A stretch of 64,000 nt of DNA from F-183 sp964627455 (GCA_964627455.1 CAZVKC010000014.1:1-64000); one strand, 5' to 3'; counted from the stretch's first letter, positions 5,649-14,718 are shown. A program made the numbers and translations. Notes: generated by a model from the sequence alone, not told the origin.

Positions 5649-8639
5649 TTACAAACCTCCGCGCAGATAGGCGATCAGATCCGCCATCGCCTGCTTGTTG
5701 ATCTGGCTCTCGAGCCCCTCGGGCATGAGCGAGATGTTCGACGAGCGGATCTCCGCGATGTTCGATCGCAGCAGCGTTACTTCGTCCTCCGCGCCGCCGC
5801 GCAGCGTGATCGCGCCCGGCGTCTCGCTGGCCAGAACGCCGTCGTACATCTGCCCGTTCTTCGTCGTCACCATGTAGTTCACAAAGCGTGGCTCGATTGA
5901 CAGGCTTGGATTGAGGATCGCCGTCAGCAGTTCCTCTTTGCTCTTCATATTGATGCCCGACAGATCGGGACCCACGCGCGTCCCCTGTTTCCGCGGCAGA
6001 TGGCACTTGGCGCAGATCTCCTCGAAGACCTGCTTGCCGTGCGCGACATTTCCGTTGAGCTGCAGTGCATCCTTATACGAGGCGACCGCTTGCGCGCGAT
6101 CGCTCGACGAATCCTGCAGAATCTTCTTCGCGCGGGCCGCCAGCGACGTATCGGATGATTCCAGCAACCGCGCTCGCGCGCTTACTTCCAGCGCATTCAC
6201 CGGGACCGTCTCTTTCTCCAGCGCATCCAGCAACACCGGGATGCGGTTTTTCTGCGCCAGCAACGCACCGACGACCTTCGCGCGAGCGTCCGGCGAGTAC
6301 GATTTCCAGCGCGACAACAACGCTGGCGCCACACCCGGATCCTCGAACGACGACAGTGTCAGCACCGCCGCGGCCTGCACCTCCGCCGGCGGATTCGACG
6401 ACAGCACCTTCTCGATCACAGGCAGCGCCTTCGCATACGACGCGCCACGCAGCGCCGTCACCGCAAGCCGCCGCTTCTTCACGTCGATGTTCGTTGCCAG
6501 CGCGTCGCGTTCCGCGCGATCGATCAGCCCCAGGATCTCGAAGTGCCGCGCGACGTCCCACGCCGCCTCGACGCCATCGTTCAGGTATTTCGATAAGGCC
6601 GCCTCGATGCCCGGCGCACGCAGTCCACGCGCGTTCACCAGGCGCAGGCCGCGAGCCAGTCCCGCAAGTCCCGCGCCAGCATCGGGGACCTGCGCGAGCG
6701 ACGTCACGAAGGCCTGGATCTCCGCCGGTTGCTGCCGGGTCCCAATCAGCGACCCCGCCATGCCGGACATCTGCGGATCCACCTTCGCGCCCTTGCGCAA
6801 CAACGCCGCAAAGAAGCGCTGTGGATCATCGGCCGCCGAAGATAGCGCCGCAATGCGGAACCACTTGTCCGTTGCATACCGCGACGCAATGTCGACCACT
6901 CCATCGCGCGCGCCAGCGGACTTGAAGTTCCCCAGCGTCAACGCCAGCTGCAATTGCACGCGCGCCTCGGTGCGATCCGACGCAACCATTGCCACGAGCG
7001 CAGGCTCCAGGGCAGGGAACGCCTCCGCCAACCGGATCGCGTGTTCGCGGATCTGCGGTTGCGAATCCTTCAACGCTCCTTGCACAAGCGCCTGCGTCAA
7101 CGCGCCGTGCGCTTCCAGCAAGTACAGTGCTCGCAAACGAGCGGGTCCCGACGTGGATTTCTGCGCGGCCTCCGTCAGCGCAGGAACCGCGCTCCGATCC
7201 AATCGCTCGAGCAGCAACCGGTGCGCGACATCGCGATGCCACCCGTTTGGATGCTCCAGCAACTTCACCAGCTCGCCGGAAGACGCCGAGGCCAGATCCA
7301 CCTTCAACCCGCGCTGGTGCGCCGGCTTGTTGGGCACGATGCGATACACGCGACCCAGGTTGTCGCCGCTATAAAAGTCGATGCGTTTGCGAAGCTCCTC
7401 CGGAATCGACAGCGGCGTCTCGATCGTCTCGCGCTGCATGTCCGTGAAGTACAAGTTGCCGTCCGGCGCATTCGCGAAGTTCGTCGGCCGGAACCACTGG
7501 TCGGTCGACGCCAGGAACTCCACCTTCTCTTTCTCCGTACGAGGCGCGGGCACAGCACGGAACGTCGCTCCAAACGGCGTCACGATATCGCGCCGAACCA
7601 GGTTCCCCGATACATCCGCGGTGAACAAGCTCGTCTTGTATTCCGCCGGCCAGTTGTCGCCGGAATACAGCGTGCCGCCCGTCGCGCCCGTAAAGTGCCC
7701 GGCCAGATGTTCCACGCGGCCGTTCTTCAACTCGTTGTACCGGTCCTGCCGCATCTTCGTGCGGATCACGCGCCATTCCTGCGGCTCCGTCAGTGGATAC
7801 ATCTCGCGATGATGCTCGAAGTAAATGTCCTCGACCACCCCGGGGACCTCCAGCATCGGGGCGCGCGCCAGATACTGCCGCGGCAGCACCACATGCCGCA
7901 CATGCGTCGTGTTCTGCGAAATGAACCGGTTGCCCCAATCGTCGAACGTCGCGCCATACTGCGCGTTGCCGGATACCGGCTCAAACGCCCCCGTGACCGG
8001 ATGAAAGCGAAAATCGAATCCGCGCAACTGCACCGCCGGGCGATTCGGCCACTTCGGCGAGGTCACCTGTCCTTCGTTGCCGGTATTCGAAAAGTAAATC
8101 CAGTTGTCGACCCCCAACCGCGGATTCGTGATCTGCGCCTCCGGGTTGCCATGAAAGAATCCGGTGAACCACACCTCGCGAACATCCGCTTTGCCGTCGC
8201 CGTTGGTGTCCTTGAAATACAGGATCTCGGGCGACGCCGGCACGATGAGTCCGCCCTTCCACGGAATCATCCCGCTGGCGTGCATCGTGTTCTCGGCAAA
8301 GATCGTCGATTTATCGGCCTTGCCGTCGCCGTTCGTATCCTCCAGCATCCGGATTCGCCCGCGCGCGGGTTTGCCCGTAGCCGGATCATCCGGCAAGTCC
8401 AGCATCTCGGCGACGAACGCCCGGCCCTTCTCGTCGAACACGATGTCGACAGGATCCACCACGTCAGGTTCCGCCGCAAACAGTTCCGCGTGGAACTCCT
8501 CGGCGAACTTCAGGGTTTGAATCGCCTTGTCGGGCGGATACGCAGGGTTCGAAGCGCCCAGCTTCCTGGGGCCGCGTGAACATCCTGCAGCCAATACGAA
8601 GACAGCAGCCGCGAGCGCGGCATTTCGAGCGAAGGTCAT
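5649..8639 (-). CDS. Propeller/HEAT/cytochrome c lipoprotein (PVC-type membrane-bound dehydrogenase family)
   Basis: The protein has 996 residues. The N-terminus has a lipoprotein signal with lipobox LAAGC (about residues 17-21). Residues of about 35-430 form a sugar-dehydrogenase-like beta-propeller and contain two DTNGDGKAD calcium-loop-like motifs. Residues of about 440-830 are Ala/Leu-rich helical repeats of HEAT type. The C-terminal cytochrome c domain has one haem site, CAKCH (in GKQVFEEICAKCHLPRKQG), with Met candidates later in NISLMPEGLE. Such proteins are common in Planctomycetes, Verrucomicrobia and Acidobacteria and are thought to oxidise sugars or alcohols; the substrate here is not known. 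The ATG at 8639 was chosen because it starts the signal peptide; a TTG at 8663 is an alternative. Confidence 0.85.
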   Translation of the reverse strand: MTFARNAALAAAVFVLAAGCSRGPRKLGASNPAYPPDKAIQTLKFAEEFHAELFAAEPDVVDPVDIVFDEKGRAFVAEMLDLPDDPATGKPARGRIRMLEDTNGDGKADKSTIFAENTMHASGMIPWKGGLIVPASPEILYFKDTNGDGKADVREVWFTGFFHGNPEAQITNPRLGVDNWIYFSNTGNEGQVTSPKWPNRPAVQLRGFDFRFHPVTGAFEPVSGNAQYGATFDDWGNRFISQNTTHVRHVVLPRQYLARAPMLEVPGVVEDIYFEHHREMYPLTEPQEWRVIRTKMRQDRYNELKNGRVEHLAGHFTGATGGTLYSGDNWPAEYKTSLFTADVSGNLVRRDIVTPFGATFRAVPAPRTEKEKVEFLASTDQWFRPTNFANAPDGNLYFTDMQRETIETPLSIPEELRKRIDFYSGDNLGRVYRIVPNKPAHQRGLKVDLASASSGELVKLLEHPNGWHRDVAHRLLLERLDRSAVPALTEAAQKSTSGPARLRALYLLEAHGALTQALVQGALKDSQPQIREHAIRLAEAFPALEPALVAMVASDRTEARVQLQLALTLGNFKSAGARDGVVDIASRYATDKWFRIAALSSAADDPQRFFAALLRKGAKVDPQMSGMAGSLIGTRQQPAEIQAFVTSLAQVPDAGAGLAGLARGLRLVNARGLRAPGIEAALSKYLNDGVEAAWDVARHFEILGLIDRAERDALATNIDVKKRRLAVTALRGASYAKALPVIEKVLSSNPPAEVQAAAVLTLSSFEDPGVAPALLSRWKSYSPDARAKVVGALLAQKNRIPVLLDALEKETVPVNALEVSARARLLESSDTSLAARAKKILQDSSSDRAQAVASYKDALQLNGNVAHGKQVFEEICAKCHLPRKQGTRVGPDLSGINMKSKEELLTAILNPSLSIEPRFVNYMVTTKNGQMYDGVLASETPGAITLRGGAEDEVTLLRSNIAEIRSSNISLMPEGLESQINKQAMADLIAYLRGGL

Positions 8640-8770
8640 GGCTTGGAGATCGAGGATTCTCAAATGATACTATTGCGCCGGAATTCGCCGGATTGGGGCT
8701 TCTCGCCCATCGCTGGCGGACCACCATGGGCGAATTGCTCCAATTGAGGCCAAAACCGTGGGGTCCGGTG

Positions 8771-8786
8771 TGGCGCCTTTCGTGCA
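8771..8786 (+). promoter_or_regulatory. Sigma-54-like promoter candidate upstream of hyaA
   Basis: TGGCGCCTTTCGTGCA keeps the GG and GC dinucleotides of a -24/-12 promoter with the required ten-base spacing, plus TGGC and TGCA. It departs from the consensus at three positions. It ends 72 bases before the hyaA start. Uptake hydrogenase operons are sigma-54 dependent in several proteobacteria. An inverted repeat CGCCCAT/ATGGGCG lies upstream at 8704-8731. This is a pattern match only. Confidence 0.35.
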
Positions 8787-8858
8787 CAAGCCTAGGGCCA
8801 TGATCGGACTCTGACCGGCTCTCCCCGGGCCGGCTTGTGTGTTTTCGAAGGAGGTCCC

Positions 8859-9980
8859 GTGAAGCCTCAGAAGAATCCGTCCACCTACGACTTGCTGCGA
8901 CAGCACGGCGTCGACAGGCGATCCTTCCTCACTTTCTGCACCACAATGACCGCCATGATGGGCCTTGAGTCCACCATGGTTCCGACGGTGGTGTCGGCCA
9001 TGGAAACCAAACCGAGAATCCCGGTTCTCTGGCTGCACGGGCTCGAGTGCACCTGCTGCAGTGAGAGCTTTATTCGAAGTTCCCACCCCATTGCGCAGGA
9101 CGTGGTCCTGAACATGATCTCGCTCGATTACGACGACACGCTGCAGGCGGCGGCAGGCGAGCAGGCGGAAGAGATCCGCCGCAAGATCATGAAGGACTTC
9201 AAGGGCCGGTATCTGCTGGCCGTCGAAGGCAACGCCCCGACCAAAGACGGCGGCGTCTATTGCACGGTCGGCGGCGAGAGCTTCCTCGACATCCTCAAAG
9301 AGACGGCCGCCGACGCCAAAGCAGTGATCGCCTGGGGATCCTGCGCTTCGCACGGCTGCGTCCAGAACGCCAAGCCGAACCCGACCGGCGCGCAGCCCGT
9401 GAAAAAGATCATCTCCGGCAAGCCGATCATCAACGTGCCCGGCTGCCCGCCGATCGCCGAAGTCATGACCGGCGTGCTGACCTACATCCTCACCTTCGAC
9501 CAGCTACCGGAACTCGACCGCGTGGGACGTCCCAAGATGTTCTACGGCCAGCGGATCCACGACAAGTGCTACCGCCGACCGTTCTTCGACGCCGGGCAAT
9601 TCGTCGAAAAGTGGGACGACGAGGGCGCGCGCAAGGGTTGGTGCCTGTACAAGATGGGCTGCCGTGGACCTTCGACCTACAACTCCTGTTCGACGTTCAA
9701 GTGGAACAACGGCGTCTCGTTCCCGATCGGTTCGGGACACCCCTGCATCGGCTGCAGCGAAGAGAATTTCTGGGACAACGGCCCGTTCTATCAACGGTTG
9801 ACGAACATCCCCGTGCCCGGCATCGAAGCGACCCCGGACAAGGTCGGCAAGACCCTCGCGATCGCAACCGCCGCGGGTGTGGGCGCCCACCTCGTCTCGT
9901 TCCTGGGGCGCACGGCCTTTTCCTCAAAGCGCGACCCGCTTTCGGTAGCGCCGCCGCCTGAAGAAGAACAACAGAAGTAA
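8859..9980 (+). CDS. hyaA: [NiFe] hydrogenase small subunit, oxygen-tolerant (group 1d-like)
   Basis: The 373-residue product is the iron-sulfur electron-transfer subunit of a periplasmic membrane-bound uptake hydrogenase. A Tat signal (DRRSFLTF) is at about residues 19-26. Cysteines 64, 66, 67, 162, 167 and 196 keep the exact spacing of the six ligands of the proximal [4Fe-3S] cluster in E. coli HyaA (LECTCC, GSCASHGC, VPGCPP). Cys66 and Cys167 are the two extra cysteines linked to oxygen tolerance. HDKCYRRP and GHPCIGC serve the distal and medial clusters. A short hydrophobic C-terminal stretch before SSKRDP may anchor it. Start is GTG 8859 after AAGGAGG; upstream in-frame residues are not hydrogenase-like. 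Confidence 0.96.
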   Translation: MKPQKNPSTYDLLRQHGVDRRSFLTFCTTMTAMMGLESTMVPTVVSAMETKPRIPVLWLHGLECTCCSESFIRSSHPIAQDVVLNMISLDYDDTLQAAAGEQAEEIRRKIMKDFKGRYLLAVEGNAPTKDGGVYCTVGGESFLDILKETAADAKAVIAWGSCASHGCVQNAKPNPTGAQPVKKIISGKPIINVPGCPPIAEVMTGVLTYILTFDQLPELDRVGRPKMFYGQRIHDKCYRRPFFDAGQFVEKWDDEGARKGWCLYKMGCRGPSTYNSCSTFKWNNGVSFPIGSGHPCIGCSEENFWDNGPFYQRLTNIPVPGIEATPDKVGKTLAIATAAGVGAHLVSFLGRTAFSSKRDPLSVAPPPEEEQQK

Positions 9981-10005
9981 CCACAAGGAGGTCCACGAAA
10001 GAACC

Positions 10006-11727
10006 ATGTCGAAACGAATCGTAGTCGACCCGGTCACTCGAATCGAAGGTCACCTCCGCGTGGAGGCCATCCTCGACGACCGCAACCAAATTCAAAATGC
10101 GCTGAGTTCCGGCACCATGTGGCGCGGACTCGAAGTGATCCTGCAAGGGCGGGATCCGCGCGACGCCTGGGCGTTTTGCGAACGCATCTGCGGCGTCTGT
10201 ACGACGGTGCATGCGCTCGCAAGCGTACGCGCTGTCGAGAACGCGCTGGGCATCCACGTTCCCCGCAACGCCGATATCATCCGCAACATCATGTTCCTCA
10301 CGCAGATGGTGCAGGATCACGTGATCCACTTCTACCATCTGCATGCGCTCGACTGGGTGGATATCGTGTCCGCGTTGAAGGCGGATCCCGCTGCCACCGC
10401 AGCGCTAGCGCAAAAGGTCTCGCCGAAGTGGCCGACCTCCACCCCGGGCTACTTCGCGGACCTCGCCGGTACGCTCAAGAAGTTCGTCGAAAGCGGACAG
10501 TTGGGAATCTTCTCGAACGCCTACTGGGGGCATCCCGCCTATAAGCTGCCGCCAGAAGCCAATCTGATGGCGGTGGCGCATTATCTCGAAGCGCTGAAGT
10601 GGCAGAAGGAACTCATCAAGATCCACACCATCTTCGGCGGCAAGAATCCGCACCCGAACTACATCGTCGGCGGCATGGCTTCGGCGATCTCGATGCAGAG
10701 CGACAACGCCATCAACATCGAACGTCTGAATATGGTGCGCGACCTCATCGCCGCAGCCACCGATGTCGTCGAGAACATGTACATCCCCGATCTGCTGGCG
10801 GTCGCGTCCTTCTATCCCGAATGGACCAAGATCGGCGGCGGACTCGGCAACTATCTCGCCTACGGGGACCTGCCGCAGAATGGCATCGGCGACATTTCGA
10901 AGTTCCGCTTCCCGCGCGGCGCCGTGCTGAATAAGAAGCTCGACGAAGTCTGGCCGGTCGATCATGCCGACACCGAACAGATCCAGGAAGAGATCAGCCA
11001 CTCCTGGTATGAGTATCCTGGCGGCAAGACCGCGCTGCACCCCTGGGAAGGCGTGACGGAACCCAAATACACAGGTCCCAAACCGCCCTACAAGGAACTC
11101 GACGAGAACAAAGCGTACTCATGGTTGAAAGCCCCGCGCTGGAGAGGGCACGCGATGGAGGTCGGTCCGTTGTCGCGCATGCTGGTGGGCTACGCCAGCG
11201 GACGCGAGGATTTCAAGGAAGTCGTCACCGCGGCGCTCGGCAAGTTGAAGGTTGGACCCGAGGCGTTGTTCTCGACCCTCGGACGCACCGCCGCCCGCGG
11301 ACTCGAAACCCAACTCGCGGTCCACTGGTTACAGGACGAATACGATCAACTGATCACCAACCTGAAGGCTGGCGACTCGGCGACCGCGGACACCCGCCAC
11401 TGGGATCCGTCGGGCTGGCAGCCGGAATCCAAAGGCTACGGTTTCACCGAGGCCCCGCGCGGCGCGCTGTGCCACTGGATCCACATCAAGAACCAGAAAA
11501 TCGCCAATTACCAGATCGTTGTGCCGAGCACCTGGAACGCGTCGCCGATCGACGCCAAAGGGCAGCATGGCGCCTATGAAGCCGCTCTTCTGGGGACTCC
11601 GGTAGCCGATCCCAAACGGCCCGTCGAAATCCTCCGCACGATTCACTCGTTCGATCCCTGCCTGGCCTGCGCGTCGCACGTCTTCGGCCCCGACGGCGAA
11701 CTGCTGGCCGAGGTGACGGTCCGCTAA
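10006..11727 (+). CDS. hyaB: [NiFe] hydrogenase large subunit (group 1d-like)
   Basis: The 573-residue catalytic subunit carries the Ni-Fe(CN)2CO site that splits H2. The N-terminal metal motif is RICGVCTT (Cys62, Cys65) and the C-terminal one is DPCLACASH (Cys552, Cys555). After His558 come 15 residues (VFGPDGELLAEVTVR), the tail normally cut off by the endopeptidase HyaD after nickel insertion. The N-terminus DPVTRIEGHLRVE is typical. It starts 25 bases after hyaA behind AAGGAGG and lies in the order hyaA-hyaB-hyaC-hyaD. The protein should be exported with HyaA through the Tat system. Confidence 0.97.
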   Translation: MSKRIVVDPVTRIEGHLRVEAILDDRNQIQNALSSGTMWRGLEVILQGRDPRDAWAFCERICGVCTTVHALASVRAVENALGIHVPRNADIIRNIMFLTQMVQDHVIHFYHLHALDWVDIVSALKADPAATAALAQKVSPKWPTSTPGYFADLAGTLKKFVESGQLGIFSNAYWGHPAYKLPPEANLMAVAHYLEALKWQKELIKIHTIFGGKNPHPNYIVGGMASAISMQSDNAINIERLNMVRDLIAAATDVVENMYIPDLLAVASFYPEWTKIGGGLGNYLAYGDLPQNGIGDISKFRFPRGAVLNKKLDEVWPVDHADTEQIQEEISHSWYEYPGGKTALHPWEGVTEPKYTGPKPPYKELDENKAYSWLKAPRWRGHAMEVGPLSRMLVGYASGREDFKEVVTAALGKLKVGPEALFSTLGRTAARGLETQLAVHWLQDEYDQLITNLKAGDSATADTRHWDPSGWQPESKGYGFTEAPRGALCHWIHIKNQKIANYQIVVPSTWNASPIDAKGQHGAYEAALLGTPVADPKRPVEILRTIHSFDPCLACASHVFGPDGELLAEVTVR

Positions 11728-11742
11728 GGAAAGGAGGTTCAT

Positions 11743-12468
11743 ATGGCAACCGCCTATCGTCCTCTGGAACTCGGCGTTCGCGAGGAAAAGTTCGGGCGCA
11801 AATATGTGTGGGAGTTCCCCGTGCGGCTCGCGCACTGGATGAACGCGATCAGCATCACGATCCTGTTCGCCACAGGGTTGTACATCAACAACCCCGTGCT
11901 CGCGCCGAATGGGGAACCCTATGAGCACTTCGTGATGGGCACGGTGCGGCAACTGCATTTCCTCGCCGGATACGTGCTGCTGTTCAGCTTCAATCTGCGT
12001 GTGTACTGGTTCTACATGGGCAATAACTATGCGAGGTCCGGCTTCCCGTTCGTGTGGAAGCGCGAATGGTGGCAGGACCTCATCGCGCAAGGCAACCAGT
12101 ATCTGAAACTCGAGCGCGGGCATGTCCATCTCGGACACAACGCGCTCGCGGGCGCGGCCTACACGTTCTTTGTGATCTTCATCGGATGGTGCCAGATCTT
12201 TACCGGCCTGGCCCTCTATTCCGAATCGAACCCGGGCGGATTCTGGGACCGCTTGCTGGGCTGGATCCTGCCGTTATGCGGCGGATCGTTCACCGTACGC
12301 ATGTGGCATCACGCGTTCGCCTGGTCGTTCGTGGTGTTCGTGATCCTGCACCTGTACATCGTGCTGTTCGATTCCTATCAGTTCAAGAACGGACTGATCA
12401 CTTCGATCATCTCGGGATACAAGTTCTACGAAAAGGGCGACCTCGATCATGACCGCTGGGTCAGTTGA
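11743..12468 (+). CDS. hyaC: Hydrogenase b-type cytochrome subunit
   Basis: The 241-residue membrane protein is the di-haem cytochrome b that anchors the hydrogenase and passes its electrons to the quinone pool. Hydrophobic spans begin at about residues 28, 68, 140 and 185. Histidines for haem are in FPVRLAHWMNAISI, VRQLHFLAGYVLL, RMWHHAFAWSFV and VILHLYIVLFDSYQ, the last close to the standard HyaC ending. The ribosome binding site is AAAGGAGG. The 3' end overlaps hyaD by 20 bases, which ties their translation together. Confidence 0.95.
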   Translation: MATAYRPLELGVREEKFGRKYVWEFPVRLAHWMNAISITILFATGLYINNPVLAPNGEPYEHFVMGTVRQLHFLAGYVLLFSFNLRVYWFYMGNNYARSGFPFVWKREWWQDLIAQGNQYLKLERGHVHLGHNALAGAAYTFFVIFIGWCQIFTGLALYSESNPGGFWDRLLGWILPLCGGSFTVRMWHHAFAWSFVVFVILHLYIVLFDSYQFKNGLITSIISGYKFYEKGDLDHDRWVS

Positions 12469-12964
12469 TTCGCCTTCGATCCTGGTACTCGGCCTCGGCA
12501 ATCTTTTGCTGGCCGACGACGCGGTTGGGCTGCGCCTGTTGGAGCGGGTGCAGTCCGCCGCGGGGGCATTGGGTACTGTCGATGTGGAATTCGTCGATGG
12601 CGGCACGCAGGGAATCGCTTTGCTCGGTCGCATTGCCGGCCGTCGAGGCGTGATCCTGCTCGATGCAATTGGCCTCGGCGATGCCCCGGGCGCCGTGCAT
12701 GTGCTTCGTGATGCGGAAGTCTGGCAGTTCCGCGCGCGAAAAGCCCGCACGGCGCACGAGGGGAATGCTCTCGAGCTTCTCGAAACCGCCCGCCTCCTCG
12801 GCGACGAACCGGAGCATATCGCGGTGATCGGCGTGGAACCTGAATCGATCCGCACAGCCATCGGCCTCACGTCCACTGTCGAAGCCGCGTTGCCCGGCGC
12901 CCTCGCCAAGGCTCTGGAAGTCCTGCAGTCCATGGCTGGAAGCTTGCAGGCTGCCTCACGATAG
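12449..12964 (+). CDS. hyaD: Hydrogenase maturation endopeptidase
   Basis: The 171-residue protein belongs to the HyaD/HybD/HycI family, which removes the C-terminal tail of the large subunit after Ni insertion. The N-terminal motif VLGLGNLLLADDAVGLRLLE contains the conserved GxGN and the first acidic nickel-sensing position. VDGGTQGIALL carries the second, and the His of ARTAHEGNALELLET is a candidate for the third. It overlaps the hyaC end by 20 bases. It should process HyaB at His558. No hypABCDEF genes follow; the next gene is unrelated. Confidence 0.94.
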   Translation: MTAGSVDSPSILVLGLGNLLLADDAVGLRLLERVQSAAGALGTVDVEFVDGGTQGIALLGRIAGRRGVILLDAIGLGDAPGAVHVLRDAEVWQFRARKARTAHEGNALELLETARLLGDEPEHIAVIGVEPESIRTAIGLTSTVEAALPGALAKALEVLQSMAGSLQAASR

Positions 12965-13086
12965 AAAAGTATTTTCTGAGCCGATCTCTCCTGCCGTTCC
13001 GCAATAGTTAGATGAACGGCGTCCTATTGGCCATCCCGGCCAAGTTCTTTCCCTTTTTACATTTCGTGTCTGGGAGGACACTCGAT

Positions 13087-13695
13087 ATGCGTGCGCCTGT
13101 ACTGATCCTTTCCCTTTTTCTGGCCGCAACTGTATACGGTCAGCCCGTTACCTTTGGCGTCAAAGCCGGCGTTCCGCTTGGGGATGCCTATTCATCTGAC
13201 TCTTTCACCAAGGTTGGCAACAGCCGTTGGACCGTTGGCCCAACTGTTGAAGTCCGGCTCCCGGCCCGCTTTGCAATCGGCTTCGACGCGTTGTATCAAC
13301 CCTACGACTATCAATGGAACCGGAACGTTGGATCCGCTAGCTTCTCGGCGACGGGCACGGCTTCGCGATGGGAACTTCCGCTCTACCTGAAATATCGGTT
13401 CTCCGCTGCCGATAACCGGATCCAACCGTTCATCAGCGGGGGAGTCGTTGCCGGCGTGTCGCGCACCTCGGAGTCCTACCAATGCTCCGGGGATCCGCAG
13501 TTGTGCGGCACGCCGTTGACTGCAAAGTCCGATTCCAGCCGTTGGGGATCCGGCGTTGTTGCCAGCGGCGGCGTCGAGTTCCACAAGTTCCGCCTCAAGT
13601 TCGCGCCGGAGGTTCGTTACACCCATTGGGGGCGCGGACTCCTGGCTCCGAAGAGTCCCGATCAGGTTTCACTTCTGCTCGGGATTCGTTTCTAA
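13087..13695 (+). CDS. Outer-membrane beta-barrel protein
   Basis: The 202-residue protein has a signal peptide (MRAPVLILSLFLAATVYGQ). Alternating-residue strands follow (VTFGVKAGVPLG, RWTVGPTVEVRLP, FAIGFDALYQPYDYQWN, RWELPLYLKYRF, RIQPFISGGVVAGVSR) and it ends in a terminal aromatic residue (VSLLLGIRF). That is the pattern of small OmpX/PorT-like barrels common in Acidobacteriota. Two cysteines (YQCSGDPQLCG) could form a loop disulfide. ATG 13087 was chosen because GGGAGG lies nine bases upstream and it starts the signal; an upstream ATG at 13012 adds residues without signal character. Confidence 0.8.
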   Translation: MRAPVLILSLFLAATVYGQPVTFGVKAGVPLGDAYSSDSFTKVGNSRWTVGPTVEVRLPARFAIGFDALYQPYDYQWNRNVGSASFSATGTASRWELPLYLKYRFSAADNRIQPFISGGVVAGVSRTSESYQCSGDPQLCGTPLTAKSDSSRWGSGVVASGGVEFHKFRLKFAPEVRYTHWGRGLLAPKSPDQVSLLLGIRF

Positions 13696-13751
13696 ACAAA
13701 ACAAGCAACAGAAGTACAGATCGACTCTACTTGGGAGGTGAGTTGAAGTTT

Positions 13752-14678
13752 ATGAAGAAGTACCTGATATTGAGTTCGTTGGCCGCAGCGTCCATGCTGG
13801 CCGGCGAGTTCCTGCCGCTCGAAAGCGGTAACGAGTGGATCTATCGCAATGCGCAGTCGGGCCAGACGTTCCAGGTCCGTGTGGGTACGCCGGTGATGGC
13901 CGACGACAAGATGTATTTTTCGCTGCGCGGCTATGGTGATTCCATGATGCTCGTGCGCTATGACGACGACAAGCAACTCGTCGCGTTCGACGAAGAGCAG
14001 CGCAAGGAATTCATTGTGGCCTCGTTCACCCCGTTCGAACGCGGACGCTGGCAGGCTTACGGCCGCGCCTGCGATCTCGAAGGACAAACGCTTGAAAAGC
14101 GGACGACGCATGATGGCCCGGCCGGCGCCATTCGCGAAGCCCTGCAGATCGAGTACCGCATCAACGGTTGCGCGGACGCCGGCGTCGTGAGTGAGCAGTT
14201 TGCCGAGAACGTGGGCATGCTGCGCCGCGTGGTGCAGAGCATCGCGGGTCCGCGGACCTACGATCTCGTGTACGCTCGTGTCGGCAATACGATTCTCGAA
14301 GCGATGCCGGGCGGGCGCTTCACTGTGTCCGCGAATCCTACGCCGTCCAGTATCCGTGTGACACTCCGTCTGCAGACTCTCGGCTCGGCGAATCCGCTCC
14401 CGCTGACCTTCCCCTCGTCGCAGGAATACGAGGTGCTGCTGCGGGATGATCAGGGCAAGGTGCTGTGGGCCTGGTCCGAAGGCAAAGCGTTCACGCAGAA
14501 TCTGCATTCCTGGAATCTGCAGGGACAGTGGTCCGTCACCGTGGACGTTCCGCGTCCGCCGTCCACCAGTGAACCTCGCGCCGCGGTTTACGCCGTCCAG
14601 GCGTGGCTGACGACGATGGGTCCGGCGCCGCAGTTTGCTGCGACCGCGCCTGTCACCATCACCACCGGCGTTCAGTAA
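13752..14678 (+). CDS. Secreted protein with C-terminal BsuPI-like domain
   Basis: The protein has 308 residues. The N-terminus MKKYLILSSLAAASMLAGEF is a signal peptide. The middle part (FLPLESGNEWIYRN, DKMYFSLRGYGDSMMLVRYD) resembles extracellular domains found beside BsuPI domains. From about residue 195 the sequence has the BsuPI pattern: strand-rich, LTFPSSQEYEVLLRDDQG, then KVLWAWSEGKAFTQ. BsuPI was first described as an intracellular proteinase inhibitor of Bacillus; here it is exported and its target is unknown. GGAGG at 13734-13738 is 13 bases before this ATG, so a TTG at 13743 is a possible alternative start. Confidence 0.7.
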   Translation: MKKYLILSSLAAASMLAGEFLPLESGNEWIYRNAQSGQTFQVRVGTPVMADDKMYFSLRGYGDSMMLVRYDDDKQLVAFDEEQRKEFIVASFTPFERGRWQAYGRACDLEGQTLEKRTTHDGPAGAIREALQIEYRINGCADAGVVSEQFAENVGMLRRVVQSIAGPRTYDLVYARVGNTILEAMPGGRFTVSANPTPSSIRVTLRLQTLGSANPLPLTFPSSQEYEVLLRDDQGKVLWAWSEGKAFTQNLHSWNLQGQWSVTVDVPRPPSTSEPRAAVYAVQAWLTTMGPAPQFAATAPVTITTGVQ

Positions 14679-14718
14679 AGTACAGCAATCGCGCGAGGTC
14701 CGGCATCCGAATAGATGT

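Noticed and set aside
5644..6006. N-terminal extension of the VOC/mutarotase frame to 6006
   Set aside because: The extra residues lie antisense-free but inside the upstream lipoprotein gene in another frame, and are low-complexity. The ATG at 5643 with GGAGG upstream is better.
6954..8579. 541-residue plus-strand frame
   Set aside because: Antisense to the propeller/HEAT/cytochrome gene and of shadow-type composition (Arg, His and Gln rich).
12961..12980. Terminator after hyaD
   Set aside because: AGAAAA/TTTTCT is a short AT stem without a GC core or clear T tract; too weak to list.
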